Part shown: piece after piece, positions 54,840 to 62,935 of the stretch | Layout: each line of letters begins with the position of its first letter | Position numbering within the stretch: the stretch's first letter is position 1 | NCBI GenBank assembly: GCA_963714425.1 | Contig: CAVQOI010000004.1 | Span: 186,001 to 250,000, forward strand | DNA from: DATCYX01 sp963714425 | GTDB lineage: Bacteria > Chloroflexota > Anaerolineae > Anaerolineales > UBA4823 | Reading direction: 5' to 3' | Length of the DNA stretch: 64,000 nt | Notes under the pieces: generated by a model | The model's database searches: none | What the model saw: only the letters and a program-made list of their open reading frames with translations | Told to the model about the DNA's origin: nothing | Made by a program: the position numbers and the translations under genes

Positions 54840-54862
54840 CCCCACGAGAATAGGAGTCAACG

Positions 54863-55207
54863 ATGTCTGCAAAACCTCCTTCACGTCCAGCAGGTCAGCA
54901 ATTTCCCCCACTCGAAGTACCAGCGGATCTCGCCATAGAGTATGTTAACCTCGTCCGGATTGCACACTCTCCATCAGAAATTGTATTCGACTTTGCACAA
55001 CTATTACCAGGCAACCAGGCTGCACGCATGCAATCCCGCATCGTGATGTCCCCTTTAGGTGCCAAACTTTTCTTTCGCGCCTTGGGGGAGAACTTGTCAA
55101 AATTTGAGACTGCTTACGGGAAGGTCGAAATCCCAAGCGGATCAACGCTTGCTGACCAGCTCTTCAAACCTCCCCAGTCGCCAGACGACCCACCGGAGGA
55201 AAAATAA
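54863..55207 (+). CDS. DUF3467 family protein
   Basis: 114 residues. The DUF3467 pattern is clear: LAIEYVNLVRIAHSPSEIVFDFAQLLPG, MQSRIVMSPLGAKLFFRAL and NLSKFETAYGKVEIP. The function is unknown. The tail is Pro/acidic. Its stop codon shares a base with the translin-family start (TAATG), so the two are translationally coupled. GAATAGGAG upstream of the ATG. Confidence 0.85.
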   Translation: MSAKPPSRPAGQQFPPLEVPADLAIEYVNLVRIAHSPSEIVFDFAQLLPGNQAARMQSRIVMSPLGAKLFFRALGENLSKFETAYGKVEIPSGSTLADQLFKPPQSPDDPPEEK

Positions 55208-55833
55208 TGGAGAGCCTAGAACCCATCGCCGAACGTATCCGCATATCTTTTGAAACGCGCACTTCTACACGCGATAAAGCCCTTGCACAAGCGCGCCTGC
55301 TCACCCGGCACTGCGCTAATGCCATTCGAGCGATCCACAGGGATGAAAGGATCCATGCGTTAGATCATCTCGGCGCGGCGCAGAAAATCGTCGTGGCGGT
55401 CCACTCAGACCTGGCGGATTATCCAGATCTATACTACGCAGGCTATACGCAGGATGCGCTGAAGGAATATGCCGAGGCAAACACGGTTCTCGCTATGATT
55501 TATAGAGAGCCACTCCCCTCTCCCGAAGATCTTGGCATCGAGTACGCTACCTACCTTCAAGGTCTTGCCGAGGCTGCCGGGGAGCTCAGACGTCGCTGCC
55601 TGGATATCCTGCGGCATGGTCACTCTGACGAAGCTGAGAGGCTGCTCAGCAATATGGATGACATCTATGCCATCCTTGTCACAATGGACTTCCCCGATGC
55701 AATTACAGGCGGTTTGCGGAGGCTGACTGACATAGTGCGTGGAATCAATGAGCGCACACGCGGCGACATGACCCTGAGCTTGCGCCAGGAACACCTGGAG
55801 CAAAGTATCGAACGCCTGGAAGGCAAATTGTAG
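55207..55833 (+). CDS. Translin family protein
   Basis: 208 residues, mostly helical. It matches the translin group in ARLLTRHCANAIRAIHR, YYAGYTQDALKEYAEANTVL, LQGLAEAAGELRRRCLDIL and ITGGLRRLTDIVRGINERTRGDMTLSLRQ. Eukaryotic translin and TRAX bind single-stranded RNA/DNA and act as an RNase in C3PO; bacterial and archaeal members are poorly known. Coupled to DUF3467 by TAATG. The TRAX-type catalytic Glu/Glu/Asp set is not evident to me, although LLSNMDDIY has acidic residues in a similar place. Confidence 0.85.
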   Translation: MESLEPIAERIRISFETRTSTRDKALAQARLLTRHCANAIRAIHRDERIHALDHLGAAQKIVVAVHSDLADYPDLYYAGYTQDALKEYAEANTVLAMIYREPLPSPEDLGIEYATYLQGLAEAAGELRRRCLDILRHGHSDEAERLLSNMDDIYAILVTMDFPDAITGGLRRLTDIVRGINERTRGDMTLSLRQEHLEQSIERLEGKL

Positions 55834-55862
55834 GATCCTCGCACCTCCGACCTGACAATCTT

Positions 55863-56099
55863 ATGAAGACAGTGCGCGCCTCCGAGATCGCTGCCTACAT
55901 TTTCTGTCACAGAGCCTGGTATTACCAGATCAAAGGCTACCCGGCAGAAAACCAATCTGCTATGTCAGCTGGAACACACCTCCACGAACACCATGGACGC
56001 ACTGTCCAGCGCATCCAGATTCTGCGCCGGCTGGCCTACGCCCTGCTCATGGCTGCACTCTTGTGCGCCACCCTTGCCATCGTTTTGTCGATTCTATGA
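55863..56099 (+). CDS. Cas4-like nuclease, N-terminal half with membrane anchor
   Basis: 78 residues. RASEIAAYIFCHRAWYYQIKGYP is the Cas4/Dna2 opening with the first cluster Cys (about 15), followed by SAGTHLHEHHG, the conserved His helix. It then ends in a membrane helix (about 56-76). It lacks the nuclease core, which is in the next ORF. 29 bases after the translin-family stop. No clear ribosome site. Confidence 0.75.
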   Translation: MKTVRASEIAAYIFCHRAWYYQIKGYPAENQSAMSAGTHLHEHHGRTVQRIQILRRLAYALLMAALLCATLAIVLSIL

Positions 56100-56142
56100 A
56101 GGGTTTTCGTGCTTTGCTCGCCCCATACCTATCGAATAAACT

Positions 56143-56664
56143 ATGTTGATTCTTGCAATCGTTTTAGCAGTCTTCGCCCTCGCCCTTTTGTGGATCGCCT
56201 CCAGGACGCAACGCAGCACCGGGCTTCCAGAAGGTCGCATCATTTATAAAGATACCAGTCGCTGGACTCCGCTACTTGAGCCTCTCTACGCTGCAAAGTT
56301 AGGATTAACCGGCAAGCCCGATTATCTTGTCAGGCAGGGCAAACAGGTGATCCCTGTCGAAGTTAAAACATCTCGCATTTCGGGAAATCCTTACGATGCA
56401 CACGTCTACCAGCTGGCCGCATACTGCTTGTTAGTGGAAAGCGTTTATTTGGTTCGACCTGCTTATGGAATCCTGCACTACCCGCATCGCACCTACAAAA
56501 TCCCATTTACAGCGGGGCTTGAATCTGCAGTTCTTTCAGTATTAGATGAGATGCGCCTAGGTGCCCAACGCGAAGCGCCTGATCGTAGCCATGAGTCTCC
56601 CGTGCGCTGTTTGGGATGCGGCTACAATGCCATATGCGACCAAATTATCCTAGAATCTCTCTGA
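56143..56664 (+). CDS. Cas4-like nuclease, C-terminal half with membrane anchor
   Basis: 173 residues. It opens with a membrane helix (about 2-19), then the RecB-type nuclease core: Asp in LTGKPDYLV, Glu-Val-Lys in IPVEVKTSR, Gln in YDAHVYQLAAYC. It ends with VRCLGCGYNAICDQI, giving three Cys of the Fe-S cluster. The fourth Cys would come from the ORF just upstream. The 43-base gap and different frame say these are two genes as read. Weak ribosome site. Confidence 0.78.
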   Translation: MLILAIVLAVFALALLWIASRTQRSTGLPEGRIIYKDTSRWTPLLEPLYAAKLGLTGKPDYLVRQGKQVIPVEVKTSRISGNPYDAHVYQLAAYCLLVESVYLVRPAYGILHYPHRTYKIPFTAGLESAVLSVLDEMRLGAQREAPDRSHESPVRCLGCGYNAICDQIILESL

Positions 56665-56667
56665 GAG

Positions 56668-56673
56668 TATAAT
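56668..56673 (+). promoter_or_regulatory. -10 element of nadK, almost leaderless
   Basis: TATAAT ends nine bases before the nadK ATG. The -35 region is weak. Confidence 0.4.
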
Positions 56674-56682
56674 AAACCTGTC

Positions 56683-57555
56683 ATGCCGGATTCCACACCT
56701 CAATTTCGGCGAATTGCCATCGCCGCCCATCCAAATGTGCCTGACACGCAGGAAGAAGCAATAGAGATCACTGCTTTCCTTCAGCAAAAAGGAGTACCTG
56801 CGGTCTTCAGTATGCTCTACGATGAGGAGTTGGCGCGACAATTGGCCGCCAATGAATACGACATGCTCATCGCCTTGGGGGGAGATGGAACCATGTTGCG
56901 CGCCGGGCATCTTTGTGGACCGTGTGGCGTCCCGATTCTCGGCATAAACCTGGGTCACTTCGGCTTCCTCATGGAGGTCCGCCAGAAACAGTGGCGAGAA
57001 ATGCTGCCTCGCTTGCTGGAAGGCGACTACTGGTTGGAACGCCGGATGATGTTGAGCGCTAAGCTATTTCGGAATGAAGAGCTCTTAGGCAAGTGGGAAG
57101 TGCTGAATGAGGTGGTCATCGGTCGCGGAGAGACCGTCCGCCCGGTATATCTGGTAGCCGAAGTGGATGGGCGTTACCTGACCACCTATGTAGCCGATGC
57201 GGTGATCGCAGCCACGCCGACCGGTTCCACCGCGTATGCTTTGGCTGCTGGTGGTCCAATCCTACCCCCGGAACTGCGCAACATCTTGTTAGTTGCTGTC
57301 GCGCCGCATCTCTCGATCGACCGGGCAATCGTCCTGGCAGAGGGCTCTTCGGTCAGCATCATCGTGAACACTTCACACCAGGCCGTCCTCTCCGTTGACG
57401 GGCAGGCGCCTGTCAGCTTGAACGATGGCGATCGTATCGAAACGCGTGCGAGCGAGCATACCGTCCAATTCGTCCGTTTTCAAGATCCAGGCTATTTTTA
57501 CCGCAACCTAACCCCTCATATGGAACAAAACCCCATCACAGGCAATCAACGATGA
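56683..57555 (+). CDS. nadK: NAD kinase
   Basis: 290 residues. Makes NADP from NAD and ATP. GGDGT (66-70), NEVVIGR (Asn-Glu), ATPTGSTAYALAAGGPIL and SVDGQ are diagnostic. It overlaps the B-box gene by ATGA. The order nadK-recN is common in many bacteria. Confidence 0.97.
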   Translation: MPDSTPQFRRIAIAAHPNVPDTQEEAIEITAFLQQKGVPAVFSMLYDEELARQLAANEYDMLIALGGDGTMLRAGHLCGPCGVPILGINLGHFGFLMEVRQKQWREMLPRLLEGDYWLERRMMLSAKLFRNEELLGKWEVLNEVVIGRGETVRPVYLVAEVDGRYLTTYVADAVIAATPTGSTAYALAAGGPILPPELRNILLVAVAPHLSIDRAIVLAEGSSVSIIVNTSHQAVLSVDGQAPVSLNDGDRIETRASEHTVQFVRFQDPGYFYRNLTPHMEQNPITGNQR

Positions 57556-58073
57556 CCGATGCCCCACCCGTACTCTATTGTGCCAACCATCCCAATGTAG
57601 AAACCACCCTGCGTTGTAATCGTTGCAACAAACCCATTTGCCCGCGTTGTGCGCTGTTGACCCCAACGGGCTATAGATGCCGGGAGTGCGTGCGAGGCCA
57701 GCAGAAGGTGTTCGAGACCACCCGTTGGTACGACTATCTCATCGCCACTTTATCGGCTGGGGGATTATCTTTTCTCGGCAGCCTAATCGTACCCAGATTC
57801 TGGCTTTTCACCTTGATCCTGGCGCCAGTCGCTGGGGTAATCATCGCAGAGGTCGTACGCTTTGCCATCCAACGCAGGCGATCCTTACGGCTCTTCCAAC
57901 TTACGGCGATTGCCGTAGCAGTTGGCAGTCTTCCCTTTCTACTTATTGGGATCTTTTATCTCCTTAGCGGCAGCCTGGGATCAATTTGGGATGTTCTTCT
58001 AAGGGGTGTTTATACCTTTATGGTGACCTCAACAGTTTTTTATCGTCTTTCTGGTATCCAACTACGCCGGTAA
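57552..58073 (+). CDS. B-box zinc finger membrane protein
   Basis: 173 residues. The N-terminal Cys/His cluster YCANHPNVETTLRCNRCNKPICPRC and YRCRECV fits a B-box zinc finger. Three or four hydrophobic segments follow (about 68-84, 89-106, 118-140, 147-165). The function is not known. Between nadK and recN. Confidence 0.8.
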   Translation: MTDAPPVLYCANHPNVETTLRCNRCNKPICPRCALLTPTGYRCRECVRGQQKVFETTRWYDYLIATLSAGGLSFLGSLIVPRFWLFTLILAPVAGVIIAEVVRFAIQRRRSLRLFQLTAIAVAVGSLPFLLIGIFYLLSGSLGSIWDVLLRGVYTFMVTSTVFYRLSGIQLRR

Positions 58074-58092
58074 TGCTGATCTGGACCCGCCA

Positions 58093-59817
58093 ATGCTAAC
58101 AGAACTCCATATTGAAGACTTTGCCATCATCGACAAGATCGACCTCCGGCTTGATCACGGGTTGATCACATTTACTGGCGAAACCGGGGCGGGTAAATCC
58201 ATTCTGATCGATGCAGTCGAAACGCTGCTGGGCGGGCGAGCCGATGCCACAATGATTCGCGCAAGCTGCGATCGTGCTTATGTTGAGGGGCACTTTCAGA
58301 TTTCTCCTACTGTCCGCAAAAATGTCCATGAGATCTTGACCCGCGAAGATCTGATGGATGATCCCAATATGGTCATCATTGCTAGAGAGATCCGTGCCAA
58401 CGGACGCAATGTTGCCCGCCTGAATGGGCGCAGTGTAAACGCTTCTCTGCTGCGTGAAGTTGGTGAATATTTGGTAGATGTCCACGGGCAATCGGAACAC
58501 CTGTCCCTCTTACGCGTTGGCCAACACCTTGGCTTGCTTGATAATTATGCAGGCGTGGAAAGCGAGTTGCAGGTCTATCAGATATCCTATAAGCATCTCC
58601 AAGGGGTACGGCATGAGCTTGCAGAGCTGCGTCAGGCCGAAAGGGATGCCGCCCGACGGATTGATACCCTCAATTATCAAATCAATGAGATTGACTCGGC
58701 ACGCTTGCGATCAGATGAAGAAGAACTCCTGAAAGAAGAGCGCAACCGGCTGGCCAATGCAGAGAGCCTGGCGTCTCTGGCTCAAGAGGCAATCCAGGCG
58801 CTGGATGAGGGCACTCCAGAATCGCCATCCGCCACCGACCTGCTCGGACGTACTGTACACGCATTGAACAGCCTGGTCCGCCTGGATTCATCCCAATCTG
58901 CCCTGGACGAACAAACCAGCTTACTCTTTGAGAACTTGAGCGATCTCGCACGCGATCTACGCACGTACCTGGAGGGCATCGAATTCAATCCCAGGCGCCT
59001 GGATTTGGTAGAGGAACGGTTGGGACTTATCCAGAACCTGAAAAGGAAATATGGTGAGAATATACAGGCTGTGCTTGGCTACGCCGATCGGGCACGCCAG
59101 CAAGTTGAGGCCATCACCCATGCTGGGGAGCGTATCCAGGAGCTTGAGGGGGAGGAAGCCACCCTTCTGGAGCAATTAGGAAGAGAAGGCTCACTTCTCT
59201 CCGAAAAGCGCCACCAGCAGGCCAACCAGCTGGGCCGTGCCATCGAGAAGGAACTCTTGGACCTGCAAATGTCAGACACTCGCTTCGATGTCGATTTCCA
59301 GGTGCGCCCCGACGATGCCGGGGTGCCCCTCAAGGACGGGCAGCGTGTGGCCTTTGACGCTTCCGGACTTGAACGAGTTGAGTTCCTAATCGCTCCAAAT
59401 CCCGGGGAGGGTTTTAAGCCACTCGCAAAAATCGCCTCGGGCGGTGAGACCTCCCGTTTGATGCTCGCATTGAAAAACGTGCTCGCCAGTGCCGATCAGA
59501 TTCCGACGCTCATCTTCGATGAGATCGATCAGGGGATTGGTGGGCGGGTGGGCGTTGTTGTGGGGCAGAAGTTGTGGCGCCTGGCCCAGAAACACCAGGT
59601 GTTATGCGTGACCCATCTCCCTCAACTGGCCGCCTTTGGTGCAGTTCATTTTCACGTCGAGAAACTTGTTCAGGAAGGGCGCACGCTCACGCGGGTTCGG
59701 GTGCTCAGTGGGGAAAATCGCTTGCAAGAGCTGGCACAGATGATGGGTGGGATTAGTGAAGGCACGTTGCAATCTGCACGCGAAATCCTCGAGACTGTCA
59801 GCCAGCACACTCCTTAA
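58093..59817 (+). CDS. recN: DNA repair protein RecN
   Basis: 574 residues, SMC-like ATPase for double-strand break repair. Walker A GETGAGKS (29-36), signature KIASGGETSRLMLALK (about 449-464), Walker B PTLIFDEIDQGIGG. Coiled-coil arms lie between about 160 and 380. The start follows the B-box stop by 19 bases. Confidence 0.97.
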   Translation: MLTELHIEDFAIIDKIDLRLDHGLITFTGETGAGKSILIDAVETLLGGRADATMIRASCDRAYVEGHFQISPTVRKNVHEILTREDLMDDPNMVIIAREIRANGRNVARLNGRSVNASLLREVGEYLVDVHGQSEHLSLLRVGQHLGLLDNYAGVESELQVYQISYKHLQGVRHELAELRQAERDAARRIDTLNYQINEIDSARLRSDEEELLKEERNRLANAESLASLAQEAIQALDEGTPESPSATDLLGRTVHALNSLVRLDSSQSALDEQTSLLFENLSDLARDLRTYLEGIEFNPRRLDLVEERLGLIQNLKRKYGENIQAVLGYADRARQQVEAITHAGERIQELEGEEATLLEQLGREGSLLSEKRHQQANQLGRAIEKELLDLQMSDTRFDVDFQVRPDDAGVPLKDGQRVAFDASGLERVEFLIAPNPGEGFKPLAKIASGGETSRLMLALKNVLASADQIPTLIFDEIDQGIGGRVGVVVGQKLWRLAQKHQVLCVTHLPQLAAFGAVHFHVEKLVQEGRTLTRVRVLSGENRLQELAQMMGGISEGTLQSAREILETVSQHTP

Positions 59818-59910
59818 CAATAGGTGCTTCCGGACCTCGTAACTGTAAGCAATCTGACAAGATTTTGTAAACTGCTTTTTGTTATACTATATTTGGTACA
59901 AGATTATTAG

Positions 59911-60003
59911 GTGCAGGTATCATGGGGTCTGGCAGCAGGGGCCCTGCACAATATTTTTTCACGAAACCGGCAGCGGTCGGGGGGCCTGAGTCTGCCGGTT
60001 TCG
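59911..60003 (+). promoter_or_regulatory. Two-hairpin leader before the PBP-like gene
   Basis: GTGCAGG (59911-59917) / CCTGCAC (59943-59949) followed by AATATTTTTT, then CGAAACCGGCAG (59962-59973) / CTGCCGGTTTCG (59992-60003), a 12-base perfect stem. The first could act as a terminator for recN or as an attenuator for the next gene. I do not match it to a named riboswitch. Confidence 0.55.
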
Positions 60004-60025
60004 ATTTATAGGTTAAAATTCACCC

Positions 60026-62866
60026 ATGCCCTCCCCCGCCCAGATCAAACGCTTCCGTCAGCGCCGGCGAGAGCGAGCCAGCCGCTGGCCCGGTACGCGC
60101 CTTGGGTTGGGTTGTGGTGTACTCTTGAGCCTCGCGGCACTCTTGATCAGTAGCCTCTTCACCCTGGCTTATATTCTGCTGATCCGTGATCTCCCCTCTC
60201 TGGACACGGTACCCTCCTTACTTGATCCTCCAAACGGTATTCTGTTACAACCCACACGATTGTATGACCGCACCAACACCCAGGTGCTGCTGACCCTAGA
60301 GAATCCAGCAGCAACCAACCGGCAATATCTTTCCCTGGATTCACAGCAGGATAATTATTTGCCCGCCACGGTTATCTCGGCTACTCTGGTGGTCGCCGAT
60401 CCGGGTTTTTGGAGCCATCCAGGCTATTCCCTACAAGGGGTCTTCTCCGGTGAGCAGTCCACTTTGGCTCAACGCCTGGCATCCGATCTGCTGCTTAACG
60501 AGGAGCCTCCGGGATTTCAACGCGCTGTACGCGAACGCCTGCTCGCATCTCAACTTACGAAGCAATTCGGCCGTGAGAAAATCCTTATCTGGTTTCTCAA
60601 CAGCGCCAATTACGGCCGTCTGGCTTATGGCATCGACGCCGCTGCCCGCGTTTACTTCGACAAACCAGCGGCTGAGCTGACGCTGGCTGAAGCTGCCCTG
60701 CTCGCCGCAACCTTGCAGACCCCTGCATTAAACCCGTTGGATGCTCCCAAAGTAGCCAGCCAACAGAGCCAGGCAGTTTTGCAGTCCATGGTAGAAGGGG
60801 GCTGGATATCCAATGTACAAGCAAATCAAGCGCGAAAGTCGACCCCGGTTATTGCCATGCATGGCGATATCCCTGATAATCCTGCATCCACTTTTCTTAG
60901 CCTGGCACTGGAGGACCTTGAGCACATCATCGACCGGAGCGAACTTGAACGTGGCGGCTTCAGAATAGTCACATCCCTGGAATATGATCTTCAACTTCAG
61001 GCTGCCTGTGTTATGCAAATCCAATTTGCACGGCTTGCTGGTGAGCCCGAACCTGCTGGTGCAGAGACCTGTATCGCAGCCCGCTTGCTTGCAGGTGCCA
61101 GCCCGGCGCAGGGTGCCCCATCCTCTGATCTGGCAGGGAACCTGATTGTTCTCGACCACCGCACCGGCCAGATCCTGGCACTGGTTGGGGAGCCAACACC
61201 CGGATTAGATCCTGCCAGGTATCCGGGTCACCCGGCAGGGTCTCTGTGGACACCCTTCATTTACCTGACCGGCTTCACTCGAGGTCTCACCCCGGCATCA
61301 TTATTATGGGACCTGCCGGTTGCAACTCAGGTCTCTTATAACCCAGATGGCACCTTTCATGGACCACTGCGATTGCGAACAGCTCTGGCAAACGACGATA
61401 TTGCCCCAGCAGTAGCGGTGATAGATCAGGTAGGCGCAGCCAATGTCTGGCGAATGGCTCGTCAATTGGGTTTGGAAGGTGCGATCTTCCCAGAGCACCA
61501 AACACCAAGCGCCCTGTTGGATGAGGGAGAAACAACCCTGCTCGAGATCAGCCGTGCGTATGGCGTATGGGCAAATCAAGGTCTGCTTGCAGGTAGCCAG
61601 GTCGCAGGGAGCCAGGCCCCCCAGGCTATCACGATCCTGCGAGTGGAAGACGCTCGCGGTAGAGTCTGGCTTGATGATCCGCCTAGTCAAATCCGACCAG
61701 TAATCAGCCCTCAACTGGCTTATCTGCTGGTGCACATCCTCAGCGACGAGAATGCCCGCTGGCAGTCGTTTGGTCACCCAAATCCACTCGAAATAGGGCG
61801 ACCGTTTGCAGCCAAAGTGGGGCGCACCGTTGGACAGAAGGACGCCTGGGCAATCGGCTCGACACCTGATTTGACATTTGGCGTGTGGTTGGGTAGCTCG
61901 CAATCTGGTGGGCAGGCGCATGTCTCGAGTAGGGATTCTGCCGTATTGCTGCATGCCATTTCCCAATATGCAAGCCAGGAATATCCACCAGCCGACTGGT
62001 CAATGCCCGTGGGCATCTCTGTCCAGCCGGTTTGCGATCCTTCCGGCATGCTAGCCACACCCGAATGCCCAACTGTGGTTAATGAGATATTCCTGACGGG
62101 CAGCGAGCCAACTCAATTCGACACCCTCTATCGCCGGCTGCAAATCAATCGGGAGAGCGGTTTTCTGGCAACGGTTTTTACCCCTCCCGAGCAGATCGAG
62201 GAACGCGTGTACATGCTGTTGCCCCCTGAGGCTCAGAACTGGGCTCGCCAGGCAGGTCTTCCAACTCCTCCGGAAAGCTTCGATGTAATTTTGTCAAGCT
62301 TACAGGCAACAACCAACGCCCGCATCGCCTCCCCGGAGTTATTTGCCTACGTGCGTGGTCAGGTGGAGATCTCAGGCGATGCAGGTGGTCCTGGATTTGA
62401 GCTCTACCGTCTACAGGTAGGTCAAGGATTGAACCCGCAAAGGTGGATTCAGATCGGAGCGGACGGTCGCTCCCCTGTCGTGGATGGCAAGCTGGGCATA
62501 TGGGAGACAAGCGGCTTAAGCGGTCTGTACGCCATTCAGCTCACGGTCATCTATCAGGACCAGCGCGTCCAAACCGATGTGATCCAGGTCACTGTCGACA
62601 ACCAACCCCCTGAAGTGCGGATCATCTCGCCAGTGGCGGGCGAAAAATACACCTCGCAAGAGATCCTCTTCCAGACTGAAGTCAGCGATGACCTGGCTTT
62701 GAATTCGGTAGAATTTCTTGTCGATCGTGAGGTAATCAGCACACTATCACAGCCGCCATTTGCCCTCACATGGACTGGGCGTCCTGGCATGCACACCTTG
62801 AAGGTCAAAGCAACTGACCAGGCAGGTAATATGACTGAGGTCGAGGTCTTATTCCAGATTGAATAA
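60026..62866 (+). CDS. Class A PBP-like protein with degenerate active sites
   Basis: 946 residues: one membrane helix (about 28-52), a GT51-like domain (about 80-260), a transpeptidase-like domain (about 360-660) and a C-terminal Ig-like domain (about 850-946). The overall fold is clear (LAEAALLAATLQTPALNP, DLTFGVWLG). The GT catalytic Glu site reads VADPGFWSHPGYS, with no EDxxF. The transpeptidase SxxK is SLWT, SxN is replaced by ANDD, and KTG is KVG. It therefore looks like a pseudoenzyme that may scaffold the envelope (inference). ATG with weak ribosome site. Confidence 0.85.
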   Translation: MPSPAQIKRFRQRRRERASRWPGTRLGLGCGVLLSLAALLISSLFTLAYILLIRDLPSLDTVPSLLDPPNGILLQPTRLYDRTNTQVLLTLENPAATNRQYLSLDSQQDNYLPATVISATLVVADPGFWSHPGYSLQGVFSGEQSTLAQRLASDLLLNEEPPGFQRAVRERLLASQLTKQFGREKILIWFLNSANYGRLAYGIDAAARVYFDKPAAELTLAEAALLAATLQTPALNPLDAPKVASQQSQAVLQSMVEGGWISNVQANQARKSTPVIAMHGDIPDNPASTFLSLALEDLEHIIDRSELERGGFRIVTSLEYDLQLQAACVMQIQFARLAGEPEPAGAETCIAARLLAGASPAQGAPSSDLAGNLIVLDHRTGQILALVGEPTPGLDPARYPGHPAGSLWTPFIYLTGFTRGLTPASLLWDLPVATQVSYNPDGTFHGPLRLRTALANDDIAPAVAVIDQVGAANVWRMARQLGLEGAIFPEHQTPSALLDEGETTLLEISRAYGVWANQGLLAGSQVAGSQAPQAITILRVEDARGRVWLDDPPSQIRPVISPQLAYLLVHILSDENARWQSFGHPNPLEIGRPFAAKVGRTVGQKDAWAIGSTPDLTFGVWLGSSQSGGQAHVSSRDSAVLLHAISQYASQEYPPADWSMPVGISVQPVCDPSGMLATPECPTVVNEIFLTGSEPTQFDTLYRRLQINRESGFLATVFTPPEQIEERVYMLLPPEAQNWARQAGLPTPPESFDVILSSLQATTNARIASPELFAYVRGQVEISGDAGGPGFELYRLQVGQGLNPQRWIQIGADGRSPVVDGKLGIWETSGLSGLYAIQLTVIYQDQRVQTDVIQVTVDNQPPEVRIISPVAGEKYTSQEILFQTEVSDDLALNSVEFLVDREVISTLSQPPFALTWTGRPGMHTLKVKATDQAGNMTEVEVLFQIE

Positions 62867-62906
62867 AAAAGGGTTGCATGGGAAAAAAGATGCCCATGCA
62901 ACCCTT
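62862..62906 (-). terminator. Intrinsic terminator of the PDZ protein gene
   Basis: Fourteen-base perfect stem AAGGGTTGCATGGG / CCCATGCAACCCTT (62869-62882 / 62893-62906), then TTTTTTATTC on the minus strand. It directly abuts the PBP-like gene's stop. Confidence 0.85.
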
Positions 62907-62935
62907 GATTGGAACAAAGGCGAATACCGTCTCGC

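Noticed and set aside
55863..56664. Cas4-like genes as part of a CRISPR system
   Set aside because: No repeats with regular spacers and no cas1/cas2 are in the window, so a CRISPR role is not supported.
59962..60003. tRNA-like or known riboswitch reading of the leader
   Set aside because: GGTTTCGATT resembles a T-loop, but no acceptor or anticodon arms fit, and I could not match any named riboswitch consensus.
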